A stretch of 64,000 nt of DNA, from positions 682,001-746,000 of the forward strand of contig CANMRV010000001.1 in assembly GCA_947500435.1 (NCBI GenBank), in the 5' to 3' direction. Under the pieces are notes generated by a model, which did no database searches, was not told where the DNA came from, and worked only from the letters and a program-made list of their open reading frames with translations. Position 1 is the first letter of the stretch. Every line of letters begins with the position of its first letter. The position numbers and the translations under genes are program-made. Origin of the DNA: an uncultured Flavobacteriaceae bacterium. Its GTDB lineage: Bacteria; Bacteroidota; Bacteroidia; Flavobacteriales; Flavobacteriaceae. This document shows, piece after piece, positions 36,448-45,296 of this stretch.

Positions 36448-37656
36448 TTATAGCAAAAGCGCTGCTGCCTCATCCAATACAGAACTACCCAATTCTTTAA
36501 GATAAACTTGGGTAGTAGCTAAGTCTTTATGCCCTAATGATTCACCAATAATATCGGTAGCAACTCCTTTTTGTTTTAAGCAATTGGCAAAGCTATGCCG
36601 GGCGACGTAACTAGAAAGTGGTTTGGTAATTCCGCATAATTTGGCGATTTCCTTTAAATCTCTATTATACTTAGCCAAGGTTTTCTTTTTCCGGTGTTCA
36701 ATTTGATTCGGTGTTAAACCATCTTTCAAGAGAATAGGAAATACATATTTTGTTGGTAGCGTGTGTTCCCTATAATAGTTCAAGATTTCCTGAACAGGCG
36801 GCAGTATGGTAATAACAAACCTACCTTTTGTTTTGTTTCTAATATAAGAGATTGTTGTTGATTCAATATCGTTCCATTCTAAAACCATCATATCGGCAAA
36901 ATTCATACCTCGCGTATAGAAGCTAAATACAAAGTAATTTCGTGCATCTCGTAGATGAAGATTCTTTTGAACATCAAAATGAATAATTTTAGTTACTTGC
37001 TCAAAATTCAAAGCTTTTTTGATACCCCTCCCTTTTAGTTTCGAAACTTTATATGTTTTAAAGGGATGATTAAAATCTTTAATGACGTTTCTTTCTATGG
37101 CTTTGTTATATAATGCTCGTAGTGTACGTTGCTTAATACTGATACCGCCATCAGCACCGCCACGAGAGCGAAGCCAAGCTTCATACTTATTAAGAAAACT
37201 ATTGTTGATATCAATAAATCGAAGTTTCTTGAAATTAGTAAATCGCCGTATTGATTTCAATGTTTCATTATACAACCTTGCATTTCCCATTCTACCTGCC
37301 AATTTCATTTCAGCAATAATTTCTTCAAAAAAAGGAAAAACGTAATCAGTAGACGGATTCGCATCAACTCTGAATCTTCTGCCAAAATCATCTAGATTGA
37401 AATATTCTTTTTCCAAGTCTAAATCCGCATAGACTTTAAGTGCCCTTGCTTTTATTTTTAGTAGCAGCCGATTGTTTTGAATGTAGTTTGAGTTTTTTTT
37501 ATTAAAGCATCCTGAAGGAGCATCCCATTCTTTTTCTGTACTTTTAAAAATGGTACTAAAATATTTAGTTTTTCTATTTTTAGTCACTCTTAAACAGACA
37601 GGATAGGTGCCATCGGAAAGCCCTTTTTTTCGCAAAACGATTTTTATACTCGACAT
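36448..37656 (-). CDS. Tyrosine recombinase (integrase) of the element
   Basis: A 402-residue site-specific recombinase, presumed to integrate and excise the element at tRNA-Asp. The N-terminal arm-binding domain (about 1-85, SSIKIVLRKKGLSDGTYPVCLRV) is typical of Bacteroidota phage-type integrases. An SAM-like core-binding domain (about 105-200) follows. The catalytic residues are all present: Arg249 (YTRGMNF), Arg353 (VARHSF), His376 (LGHKDL) and Tyr385 (TTQVYL). The usual first His of the HxxR box is Tyr/Ser here, as in many relatives. The start is 153 bp from attR, with one 24-bp arm repeat between. Confidence 0.95.
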   Translation of the reverse strand: MSSIKIVLRKKGLSDGTYPVCLRVTKNRKTKYFSTIFKSTEKEWDAPSGCFNKKNSNYIQNNRLLLKIKARALKVYADLDLEKEYFNLDDFGRRFRVDANPSTDYVFPFFEEIIAEMKLAGRMGNARLYNETLKSIRRFTNFKKLRFIDINNSFLNKYEAWLRSRGGADGGISIKQRTLRALYNKAIERNVIKDFNHPFKTYKVSKLKGRGIKKALNFEQVTKIIHFDVQKNLHLRDARNYFVFSFYTRGMNFADMMVLEWNDIESTTISYIRNKTKGRFVITILPPVQEILNYYREHTLPTKYVFPILLKDGLTPNQIEHRKKKTLAKYNRDLKEIAKLCGITKPLSSYVARHSFANCLKQKGVATDIIGESLGHKDLATTQVYLKELGSSVLDEAAALLL

Positions 37657-37669
37657 AATTTATAGTTTA

Positions 37670-37693
37670 ATGGGTACAACATAGGTACAACAA
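37670..37693 (+). repeat. Right arm-type repeat (24 bp) of the element
   Basis: Identical to 8681-8704 in the same orientation, with two GGTACAACA units 11 bp apart. It lies between the integrase start and attR. A 17-bp palindrome (AATTACAATTTGTAATT, 37733-37749) lies between this repeat and attR and may also bind a protein. Confidence 0.7.
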
Positions 37694-37808
37694 ATTGGAT
37701 TTTAGAACCATATTTGATGACAGTCGATATAAAATTACAATTTGTAATTAACTGATAATCAGGCTAAATGATAGCAAATAACACTAGATGAAACACGATT
37801 TTAGTCGA

Positions 37809-37852
37809 CTGTCACGCAGGGGGTCGCGGGTTCGAGTCCCGTCCAGACCGCT
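37809..37852 (+). repeat. attR: right 44-bp att repeat (tRNA-Asp fragment)
   Basis: A perfect copy of 8591-8634, from the anticodon loop to past the tRNA end. It lacks the 5' half, so it is not a functional tRNA. The preceding base differs from the left copy (A against C), which marks the end of identity. Confidence 0.95.
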
Positions 37853-37859
37853 TAATAAG

Positions 37860-37897
37860 CCTCGATATATTGTTAATCAATATATTGAGGTTTTTTT
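37860..37897 (+). terminator. Displaced native terminator of tRNA-Asp
   Basis: CCTCGATATATTG (37860-37872) pairs with CAATATATTGAGG (37878-37890), with one G-T wobble, followed by a run of seven T. It lies 8 bp outside attR, so it was probably the original terminator of tRNA-Asp before integration. Confidence 0.85.
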
Positions 37898-38104
37898 GTT
37901 TGGTTCAGTCCCACCAAAAAATAGATCTCCCATTTCGTGAAATAATGAAATACTAGGAGTGTTTCAGTTGGCTGAACTATTAATGCTAATATCGGCAGGT
38001 TTGGTTTTAGAAGTGCCAGTGCAAAAGGTTTGTAAGGCTATGATGATTTGTAAAGTATACAGTATAAAAAAGAGCAGTAAATTGACATAGTAAAAGATGA
38101 AATT
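37898..38104. other. Spacer right of the element
   Basis: Backbone DNA before the DUF5060 gene. GTTTCAGTTGGCTGAAC (near 37959) faintly recalls a tRNA D-arm, but no cloverleaf can be built. I see no other structure. Confidence 0.4.
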
Positions 38105-39976
38105 ATGAAACTGATTAGACATTTAAAATATATTTTGTTTGGCCTTCTTGGATTCTTACAAAGCTGTGGAAATAATACCAAGTTAGGGAAAGGTGCTGAT
38201 GGTGATTCCCTATTTGTTTACAAACAGTGGCATACGGTTACGCTATCTTTTGAAGGTCCTGAAACTTCAGAAACTGCTGCTGATAATCCATTTTTGAACT
38301 ACCGCTTAGATGTTGTGTTTAAGCACAATGAGAAACAATATACAATAAGAGGTTTTTACGCTGCGGATGGAAATGCAGCTGAAACCAGTGCTGATAAAGG
38401 AAACATCTGGAATGTTCGATTTACACCAGACCGAAAGGGTGAATGGAGTTATTCTGCAACTATGTATCATAAGGATAGTATAGCGCTAAAAGATGATTTT
38501 CAAAATGCCGAGCCTATTGAAATTCCAAATGCTGAGGGTTGGTTTACTGTGACTGACTCTGATAAAAAGGGTGTTGATTTTAGAGCAAATGGTCGTCTTC
38601 AAGTGGCGAATGGTTTTTATAAGTTTCAAGATTCCGAAAAGTATTGGTTAAAGGGAGGTGCTAATAGTCCTGAGAATTTATTGGCTTATATAGATTTTGA
38701 TGACACCTATCGCTTGAAAAAGGAGAGTAGAGAGGGAGAGGCTAATGCAACAGGAGAGATACATTCTTACTCAGAACACTTAAAAGATTGGCAAACAGGA
38801 GACCCAAAATGGAAAAATGGCAAAGGAAAATCACTAATAGGAGCATTGAATTATTTGGCGTCAAAGGGAATGAATTCGAACTACTTTTTAACCATGAATA
38901 TTTTAGGTGATGGTAACGACGTTTGGCCCTACAATAGTCCCGAAGATTTTACACGATTTGATGTTAGCAAATTAGAACAATGGGAAATCGTGTTTCAGCA
39001 CATGCAATCAAAGGGAATACTTTTGCATATGGTACTTCAGGAAACAGAGAACGAAACCATGCTCGATAATGGCGATACAGGACCACTAAGGCAATTGTAT
39101 TTCAGGGAGCTGATTGCACGATTCGGTCACCATCTGGCCTTGCAATGGAACCTGGGAGAAGAAAATGGCCCGGCGGAATGGTCACCTATTGGTCAAAATG
39201 ATTCCCAAAGAAAGGCAATGGCGAAATTTCTAAAAGAAACGGATCCATATAATCACCCTGTTCTTCTACATACGCACTCGCATGACCCATTACGTAGCGA
39301 CATTTTAGATGATATAATTGGTTATAAATATGTGGACGGTTTATCCCTTCAGCAAGATCAGAGAACACAAACTGCTGAGGTAATAGAAAGGTGGAAAATC
39401 AAAGCTAAGGAAAAAGGACATGATTGGTTAATCACAATGGACGAAATAGGTATGTGGCATACTGCTGTATTGCCAGACGACCAAGACCCTGGACATGAAA
39501 CGATACGAAGTTATGTTTTATGGGGTACTTTATTGTCTGGTGGAGCAGGTGTGGAATGGTATTTTGGAGCAAAACATCCTCATAACGATTTATCATCTGA
39601 AGATTGGAGACAAAGAAATCAATTATGGGAGATGACCAACCACGCTAAAACTTTAGTAGGAGACCAGTTGCCATATTGGAAGATGAATCCAGAACATTCT
39701 TTGATTAATTCAAAGGAAGCGTATTGTTTGAGGGAAACAGGTAAAGTTTATGCAGTTTATCTTCCGGAAGTAAATGTAAGTACAATTAATCTGTCAAGTG
39801 TACAAGGTGATTTTAGTGTACAATGGTTTGATCCTCTAAATGGAGGCAGTCTTCAAATAGGAACGATTGAAACGGTAAAAGGTGGAGGGGTGCGAAAATT
39901 GGGTCGACCTCGCGTTAAAGAAATGAACACGGGCATGCAAGATTGGGTATGCCTGTTAAGAAAGATAGATAAATAG
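38105..39976 (+). CDS. DUF5060 glycoside-hydrolase-like lipoprotein
   Basis: A 623-residue protein with a lipoprotein signal (FGLLGFLQSC, Cys21). An N-terminal DUF5060 beta domain spans about 35-130 (KQWHTVTLSFEGP). A TIM-barrel-like catalytic region follows (about 160-520), with candidate acid residues in LQWNLGEENGPAEW and LITMDEIGMW. A C-terminal collagen-binding-like beta domain lies at about 535-620. Proteins of this build occur in polysaccharide utilisation by marine Bacteroidota and act on plant or algal polymers. Substrate is unknown. It is a single gene followed by an intrinsic terminator. Confidence 0.8.
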   Translation: MKLIRHLKYILFGLLGFLQSCGNNTKLGKGADGDSLFVYKQWHTVTLSFEGPETSETAADNPFLNYRLDVVFKHNEKQYTIRGFYAADGNAAETSADKGNIWNVRFTPDRKGEWSYSATMYHKDSIALKDDFQNAEPIEIPNAEGWFTVTDSDKKGVDFRANGRLQVANGFYKFQDSEKYWLKGGANSPENLLAYIDFDDTYRLKKESREGEANATGEIHSYSEHLKDWQTGDPKWKNGKGKSLIGALNYLASKGMNSNYFLTMNILGDGNDVWPYNSPEDFTRFDVSKLEQWEIVFQHMQSKGILLHMVLQETENETMLDNGDTGPLRQLYFRELIARFGHHLALQWNLGEENGPAEWSPIGQNDSQRKAMAKFLKETDPYNHPVLLHTHSHDPLRSDILDDIIGYKYVDGLSLQQDQRTQTAEVIERWKIKAKEKGHDWLITMDEIGMWHTAVLPDDQDPGHETIRSYVLWGTLLSGGAGVEWYFGAKHPHNDLSSEDWRQRNQLWEMTNHAKTLVGDQLPYWKMNPEHSLINSKEAYCLRETGKVYAVYLPEVNVSTINLSSVQGDFSVQWFDPLNGGSLQIGTIETVKGGGVRKLGRPRVKEMNTGMQDWVCLLRKIDK

Positions 39977-40013
39977 CGAAAATTTGGCTCATTCTACCAA
40001 AGTAAAATAAAAA

Positions 40014-40040
40014 AGCCTCAGCTTTCGCGGAGGCTCTTTT
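40014..40040 (+). terminator. Intrinsic terminator after the DUF5060 gene
   Basis: AGCCTC (40014-40019) pairs with GAGGCT (40030-40035) over a 10-nt loop. An A-run precedes and CTTTT follows, so it may work in both directions between the convergent genes. Confidence 0.75.
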
Positions 40041-40086
40041 CATAATTAATGGTTAGTGAAAGTAGTGTCAAGTTAATTCTATTCGT

Positions 40087-41181
40087 TTATGGTTGTATTT
40101 TCACATCGAATTCAATAAAATCTTCATTCCCAAAACCGGCTTGAATAGCTGTTATTTTAATAAGTCCTTTTTTACCATAATTGTCTACAAATTCGACGAC
40201 ATCACTTATCATGAGATTTGTAATTTTTTGGTCACTAGATTTCGTGATGCCGTCTAAGTCACTTGCCAAAGCAATACTGTCAAAATCAGTGGCGCTTTTG
40301 CTAGACATTGCAAAGAACATTTCATTTAAAGTTTCTTCGATCATGTCTTCTTCAGTATCTGAAGGCTTGAGACCTTCAACATCAAAACCAAAAGCAGCAT
40401 CATAGGTTTTGGTTGATGCGAAGGAAGCATCGTCGTTAGCAGAACTCCCTGACGCACCGTAGTAGTAGCCAAAGTCCCAAAAAGCTCTAAACTCTGGACC
40501 TTGATTGATTTTGTAAACTGTTTCGTTTAATAAAGAGAAGAAGCTTTCTGTTTTGCCAAATTGGTCAGGAGCGAAAAGTTTAATGCCCTCAAATTTTCGA
40601 ACCGTGGCAAAAGGATTAGTGCCCACACCAACTTTAACAGTGATGGTTCCTACTCCCAAAGCTATTCGCTTAGTAGGGTCTCTAAAATCACCTTTCCCTT
40701 TTGTTGTCCAAAAACTATAGACGATTAAACCGTTTACAACATCTGGTACAGGTAGTTCGAATGTAAAATCGATTTCCTTTTTATTTGCTCCATCCAAGTC
40801 AATAGAGCCATCTGCTTTTAATACTTTAGTTAAATCAGTATCTCCTAAATCAAAATCATTAAAAGGCATATCGCCTGCTCCAGCTATGTTTTGAGTGATA
40901 TATAAACGACATTGTGTTGTTGCTGAGCTAGTGAAGATGACTCTCCCTTGAACTTTGGAGCCAACTTCTCCGTTCGCTTCTGCAATAAGTATGTTTTTAC
41001 TTGGGTCTGCTTCATTAAAAATGATGGTAGCGACTCCAGGGGTTTCGTCCATGCCATCTTGGTCTGTATCTTGAGGTGTTTCAAATACCGATCCTTCATC
41101 CGCACTACAGGCCGTAATAAAGAAAGTTAACGCCAAAATGATAAGGCTGAAATTCAGACTATTTTGCATATGCTTTTTCAT
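40087..41181 (-). CDS. Lipoprotein of unknown function
   Basis: A 364-residue lipoprotein with lipobox ITAC followed by SADEGS. A short acidic spacer (TDQDGMDETPG) leads into beta-rich sequence with two apparent domains. One lies at about 45-185 (SKVQGRVIFTSSATTQCRLYI) and one at about 200-360. I do not recognise the family. The start used here, MKKHMQNSLN at 41181, gives a proper signal peptide; a more upstream ATG (41208) adds nine polar residues. It sits between the DUF5060 gene (convergent) and the sugar-kinase operon (same strand, 128 bp away). Confidence 0.75.
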   Translation of the reverse strand: MKKHMQNSLNFSLIILALTFFITACSADEGSVFETPQDTDQDGMDETPGVATIIFNEADPSKNILIAEANGEVGSKVQGRVIFTSSATTQCRLYITQNIAGAGDMPFNDFDLGDTDLTKVLKADGSIDLDGANKKEIDFTFELPVPDVVNGLIVYSFWTTKGKGDFRDPTKRIALGVGTITVKVGVGTNPFATVRKFEGIKLFAPDQFGKTESFFSLLNETVYKINQGPEFRAFWDFGYYYGASGSSANDDASFASTKTYDAAFGFDVEGLKPSDTEEDMIEETLNEMFFAMSSKSATDFDSIALASDLDGITKSSDQKITNLMISDVVEFVDNYGKKGLIKITAIQAGFGNEDFIEFDVKIQP

Positions 41182-41308
41182 GTTATTTCTATTTGTAGGT
41201 TCCCTCAAATTTTTGAAAAGAAAGAATTTTCCTACATATAACTAAAAAAACAGCTTTTAAGTATTTCAGGATGGTAAAAAAAAGCGAAGAGTGTTTAAGC
41301 CATAATTA

Positions 41309-42394
41309 CTAGTACTCTGAAGATTTGAGTTTTTCAAAAAGTACCTTTTTCATATAATCAGAATTTGAAAGAGCCTTTTTTGTAAAATCAAACAGACTTA
41401 AGCAGCGGTCTAAATTTTGATTTTCGTAGGCCACTTTGTAATAAATGTTACCGTTGAGGTAATCGGTAAGCGCTCTTATACCATGCAGAAAAGGCATTAG
41501 TAGTACCCCATAGGGAAGTGCCTTGATTTCTTCATGGGTTAAAAAAGAATCATTCGATGCTAGTCCATCAAGAAAAGCTTCAAAAAGATATTTTTCAAAG
41601 GTAATTTTGCTGTGCTCTTGCTCATCCTCTGGAGCAGTATTTACGATGGTTCGAATGGCATCGCCGAAATCAAAATGAAAATATCCTGTCATTAAAGTGT
41701 CCAGATCAATAAGGCATAAGGCCTTTTTTGTTTCCCTAGAAAAAAGAATGTTGTTCAGTTTGGTGTCGTTATGACAAACACGCTGAGGTAAATGACTACT
41801 ATGCATTGATGTTAACTTCACGAGCATATCCTGTGAGAAAAGAATCGCATTCTTAGCTATTTCTTTCTTTTCTTCAGATGCCCTTGCAAGCGCTGCTAGA
41901 AACTGCATTTTCCGAAGTTCTAAATCATGAAACTTCGGAATCGTATCTGTATAATGTTCTAAAGGTTCATTAGCTAATAGGATATGGAACTTTCCTATAA
42001 TTCTGCCTGCCTCAAAAGCAATTTCAGGCTCTGTTGTGGTATTATGAGTAGTGCTATTGGCTATATAGGTCATGACACGCCAATATCCTGATTTATGAGA
42101 AACATATGCTTTGCCTGATAAAGCTGGCATCAACTTGATTTGGTTATAATCAACCCCTTTTAAATGTTTGAATGCCCTATTGATATTCATCATCAGGCCT
42201 TCAATATTCTCAAAGACCTTATGATTGATTCGTTGAAGAATAAATAGTGGTTTTTCTTCACTAAATACCAAAAAGGTGTCATTAATGTAACCTGCCGTTA
42301 AAGATTTAAAGGAATACTCTTTTTGGACAATCTTAAATTCTTTTAGGATTGCATTAAGCTCTTCTTCGGAATAGTTTCCCAATTCTATGGCCAT
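41309..42394 (-). CDS. APH-fold sugar kinase (N-acetylhexosamine 1-kinase-like)
   Basis: A 361-residue phosphotransferase of the aminoglycoside/choline kinase fold. The catalytic loop is HNDTKLNNIL (HxDxxxxN) and the metal-binding DxD is in LIDLDTLMTG. Length and the partner gene fit NahK-like kinases, which phosphorylate GlcNAc/GalNAc at C1. The neighbouring nucleotidyltransferase gene overlaps by 10 bp, and together they could make an NDP-sugar directly from a salvaged free sugar. An antibiotic-resistance role is unlikely in this context. The specific sugar is inferred, not shown. Confidence 0.8.
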   Translation of the reverse strand: MAIELGNYSEEELNAILKEFKIVQKEYSFKSLTAGYINDTFLVFSEEKPLFILQRINHKVFENIEGLMMNINRAFKHLKGVDYNQIKLMPALSGKAYVSHKSGYWRVMTYIANSTTHNTTTEPEIAFEAGRIIGKFHILLANEPLEHYTDTIPKFHDLELRKMQFLAALARASEEKKEIAKNAILFSQDMLVKLTSMHSSHLPQRVCHNDTKLNNILFSRETKKALCLIDLDTLMTGYFHFDFGDAIRTIVNTAPEDEQEHSKITFEKYLFEAFLDGLASNDSFLTHEEIKALPYGVLLMPFLHGIRALTDYLNGNIYYKVAYENQNLDRCLSLFDFTKKALSNSDYMKKVLFEKLKSSEY

Positions 42395-43269
42395 AGTGGG
42401 GAAATGTATTGATTTTGTGCGGTCTTATCTTGCAAGCTTTTCATTGCTATTTCTTTGTCACTTGCATAGGTCACACCAAACCATTCACCACCCGAGGGAA
42501 CCAATTTCACACTTACTTCCCCAGCTTGTAACATTTCTTGAATTGTAATCGGTAGATAGAGCTCACTATTGGCAATGCGATTTTCATCTTTCAAAAAAAT
42601 ACGGAATTCAGATTCAATCTTATCAAAAATGGAAGGTTTACAAACCCAAAAGTTCATACTTACTTGCTCATTTCCGGAGTAACTATTTCCTGAATGATGA
42701 TCAATAACACTATCACCTCGTTGTTCTAATTCGAGTCGTTCCTCAACCGAAGTTAAATCATCGCCTTCGACCACGCAAACTCCACGAGAAACCGAACCAT
42801 GTTCTGAAAGTGTATCTTTTAAGGTGTAACCTAGCAAAGCATAGGTATTGTCGTTCGGATACTTTTGCATAAATTTCGCTGCATTTGCATAGGCAGATTG
42901 TCCATAGAAGTCATCCGCATTAATAACCGCAAAAGGACCATCAATAACATTTCTGGCCGTCCAAACGGCGTGTGCAGTACCCCAAGGCTTTTTACGTTCC
43001 CCATTGAAGCTAACTCCATCAGGCAGATCTGTTTTTTCTTGGGCAAGTACATCCAATTTTACATTTTGAGGCAACCGACCACTTAAATGGTTTTTTAGAA
43101 AATCAACGTTTTCATTTTTTGTAATGACTACGATATGATTAAAGTTGTTTTTTATGGCATCGTACATCGCAAATTCCATCAGAAATTCGCCTGCTGGGCC
43201 TAAATCGTCAAATTGTTTCAGTTTTCCATATCGGCTTCCACTACCAGCGGCCATTAAAAGTAAGGTCAT
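42385..43269 (-). CDS. NTP-sugar nucleotidyltransferase
   Basis: A 294-residue nucleotidyltransferase that would join a sugar 1-phosphate to a nucleotide. The N-terminal LLLMAAGSGSRYGKLKQ is the nucleotide-binding signature (GxGxR-x-K). AVINADDFYG provides the metal-binding aspartates. It lies upstream of the NahK-like kinase gene with a 10-bp overlap. The pair reads as a salvage pathway from sugar to NDP-sugar. The nucleotide and sugar cannot be fixed from sequence. Confidence 0.85.
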   Translation of the reverse strand: MTLLLMAAGSGSRYGKLKQFDDLGPAGEFLMEFAMYDAIKNNFNHIVVITKNENVDFLKNHLSGRLPQNVKLDVLAQEKTDLPDGVSFNGERKKPWGTAHAVWTARNVIDGPFAVINADDFYGQSAYANAAKFMQKYPNDNTYALLGYTLKDTLSEHGSVSRGVCVVEGDDLTSVEERLELEQRGDSVIDHHSGNSYSGNEQVSMNFWVCKPSIFDKIESEFRIFLKDENRIANSELYLPITIQEMLQAGEVSVKLVPSGGEWFGVTYASDKEIAMKSLQDKTAQNQYISPLWP

Positions 43270-43336
43270 GTATTTGTTGTTTTAAACGACAAAAGTAGGA
43301 GTTTGGATTTGATAAGAAAATTGATTTTTGTGAAAT

Positions 43337-44728
43337 CTAAAGGAGTTTCATTGCTGTGGGATCCCAATTCACAGGCTGCTTTTTATAATAGCTTTCATTG
43401 GCTAAAAGTGCAGCACCGGCAGCTCGTAGTCCGAACGTTGGGTCTTGAATGATGTTTCCCTTTCCGCGAATGGCCTGAAAGAAATTATAAAAATGATCGT
43501 AATGACCTCCCTTATAATCATTTGGTGCTTCCCAAGTGGTCTTCCCAAGGTTTAAGCTAGAAGCCCTTGTTTCGAGATTTTGAGCTGCATAATCTTCTCT
43601 GATTTTTTGTTGAGTAGCTTCAGTATAGGCAATCATAGAATACCCCCCAGGAACCATTCCCAACTTTGAACGTGTTAATTTAACCGAGTTCTGACCTACT
43701 TCCATCTCCCCTTCTGTACCAATAAGTTTGAAACCACCCCCACCGCCTGAACCTGCAATAAAATTGATTCTAAAGACAGCGTTGAACGCTGCATGAGTGT
43801 CGGTTTTTGGATAGTCATAGAGTGTAATACTAACATCAGGAACATCGCGGCCATCTTTCCAATAGCGAAGTCCGCCCGTGGCCAAGGCCCTGTTTGGTCC
43901 ATTTGAACTAATTATATGATTCAAAGTAGAAAATGCGTGAACAAATAAATCACCCGCAACCCCTGTTCCATAGTCCTTATAATTGCGCCATCTAAAAAAG
44001 CGTTTGAGTTCATAGGGGGTTTTTGGTGCGCTTCCTAAGAACATATCAAAATCTATAGTATCCGGACTAGCATCAGGCGGGATAGGATATTGCCATGCCC
44101 CTTCAGCGGAGTAACGGTCATTATACATATCTAACATGACCAATTCACCAATGGCTCCGTCTTCGTACAATTGCTTTGCCTTTTCGTTACCCAAAGACGA
44201 CATGCCCTGGCTGCCTACTTGGCACAGTTTGCCCGAGTTTTTTTGCGCCTTTATGATATCTTGACCCTCTTGCCATTTTTGAACCATCGGTTTTTCGCAG
44301 TACACATGTTTTCCAGCTTTTAAGGCGTCAATTGTTATTTTTTTATGCCAGTGGTCTGGTGTAGCCACAATTACGGCATCAATATCTTTTCGTTCCAATA
44401 GGTCGCGATAATCTCTAGTAGCGAACAAATCATTGCCCCAAAGTTCTTTGGCTCGGTCTAATCTTCCGTTATACAAATCACAAACAGCAACCAGTTTTAC
44501 CCCATCTACTTTTAGGGCGGCTGTTGTATCATAAATTCCTTGTATACCTGACCCAATCAATCCTAAATTAATTTGGTCATTTGCAGAGAAGTTCAAAAAC
44601 TCATAATTTTTATTGAGTATTAATTTTTGTTCATAATCGGCTGCAAGAACCATTGGGGCAGATGTCATTGCTGCTGAACCTAATGCTGCTTTTTTAAGGA
44701 ATGACCTACGGGAAGTATTTTTTTTCAT
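43337..44728 (-). CDS. Gfo/Idh/MocA-family oxidoreductase with Tat signal
   Basis: A 463-residue NAD(P)-dependent oxidoreductase exported by the Tat path: twin arginine in RRSFLKKAALGSAAMTSA near the N-terminus. The Rossmann motif is NLGLIGSGIQG, and the substrate-domain hallmark EKP is in HVYCEKPMVQ. Exported members act on sugars or glycans in Bacteroidota; some (GH109) are glycosidases using NAD. The reaction here is unknown. It lies between the sugar nucleotidyltransferase and globin genes on the same strand, about 50-70 bp from each. Confidence 0.88.
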   Translation of the reverse strand: MKKNTSRRSFLKKAALGSAAMTSAPMVLAADYEQKLILNKNYEFLNFSANDQINLGLIGSGIQGIYDTTAALKVDGVKLVAVCDLYNGRLDRAKELWGNDLFATRDYRDLLERKDIDAVIVATPDHWHKKITIDALKAGKHVYCEKPMVQKWQEGQDIIKAQKNSGKLCQVGSQGMSSLGNEKAKQLYEDGAIGELVMLDMYNDRYSAEGAWQYPIPPDASPDTIDFDMFLGSAPKTPYELKRFFRWRNYKDYGTGVAGDLFVHAFSTLNHIISSNGPNRALATGGLRYWKDGRDVPDVSITLYDYPKTDTHAAFNAVFRINFIAGSGGGGGFKLIGTEGEMEVGQNSVKLTRSKLGMVPGGYSMIAYTEATQQKIREDYAAQNLETRASSLNLGKTTWEAPNDYKGGHYDHFYNFFQAIRGKGNIIQDPTFGLRAAGAALLANESYYKKQPVNWDPTAMKLL

Positions 44729-44776
44729 TTTAACAAAGTGTGAGATTGCTGTCTAGTTTTAAAAGTAACAAATTCT

Positions 44777-45172
44777 TTAGGTTTTATTGCGATGCTCAAA
44801 AATTTTAAGGAATAACATTGTTGACATTTTTTGAGCTCTGTTTTTGGCAATCCATGCGGTCTCACCTTCGAAAAGTTCATCTATGGTTTCAAACCAAAGG
44901 TTGAGCCATAAGCCGAAGTGCTCTGAAGTGACTGAATTGTCTATTTTATCATCAACTTCTTGATGCGCCGTGACCGGGTTACCATGATATTTACGCTTTA
45001 AGAAAAGTTGTGTTTCCCAAAAATCGGTAAGGAGTTCGAAATGTGCTTCCCAATCGGTAATAATATGATTGAAAATGGGACCCAAAATCTCGTGTTTTCG
45101 TACTTTTTGGTAGAAGGTCACTACCAAGTTTTTTACATCTTTTCTGCTGGAAATATTGGCTTTGGCCTTCAT
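44777..45172 (-). CDS. Group III truncated haemoglobin
   Basis: A 131-residue globin of the truncated 2-on-2 class. The pattern LVVTFYQKVRKHEILGPIFN at the N-terminus, FWETQLF and SEHFGLWLNLWFETI fit group III. The His in SEHFGLW is a good candidate for the proximal haem ligand. The family binds oxygen or nitric oxide; the physiological role is uncertain. It is divergent from ndh with about 125 bp between, which may carry shared regulation. Confidence 0.88.
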   Translation of the reverse strand: MKAKANISSRKDVKNLVVTFYQKVRKHEILGPIFNHIITDWEAHFELLTDFWETQLFLKRKYHGNPVTAHQEVDDKIDNSVTSEHFGLWLNLWFETIDELFEGETAWIAKNRAQKMSTMLFLKIFEHRNKT

Positions 45173-45275
45173 CTTATGAAATTAGTAAATTTTCGAATGG
45201 ATGTACTATGAAATAAGGATTAATCAATGGTGAAAACTTATGGGCATAAAGCTTTTTTGCTGTGTTTTCGCGTCG

Positions 45276-45283
45276 TAATTTTG
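45276..45283 (+). promoter_or_regulatory. -7 element of ndh promoter
   Basis: TAATTTTG matches TAnnTTTG and lies 13 bp before the ndh start. TTTTTTG (45253-45259) is a possible -33 box. The leader would be very short. Confidence 0.5.
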
Positions 45284-45296
45284 TGTAAAATTCGAT

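Larger units (their letters stand above)
8635..37852. mobile_element. Integrated mobilizable element in tRNA-Asp (about 29.2 kb)
   Basis: The interval is bounded by 44-bp direct repeats of tRNA-Asp. It has a tyrosine recombinase gene next to the right repeat, a 24-bp sub-repeat inside both ends, and replication/mobilization genes next to the left repeat. It carries a relaxase and MobC but no visible VirB4, coupling protein or Tra/Mpf genes, so it should need a helper for transfer. Cargo comprises a restriction-modification operon with a GHKL ATPase, an ATPase-methyltransferase fusion, a FecI/FecR/TonB-receptor unit with two surface lipoproteins, a DUF4956-HlyD-TolC operon and polyamine genes. 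An alternative is two nested events, with the polyamine block trapped backbone DNA. The matching sub-repeats at both ends favour one unit. Confidence 0.85.

Noticed and set aside
8635..37852. Self-transmissible conjugative element
   Set aside because: No VirB4, coupling protein or Tra genes are seen between the att repeats.
37950..38080. Possible degenerate tRNA right of the element
   Set aside because: A D-arm-like string is present but no acceptor or T-arm can be paired.
41309..42394. Aminoglycoside resistance gene
   Set aside because: The fold is shared, but the coupled nucleotidyltransferase gene and the length point to a sugar 1-kinase.
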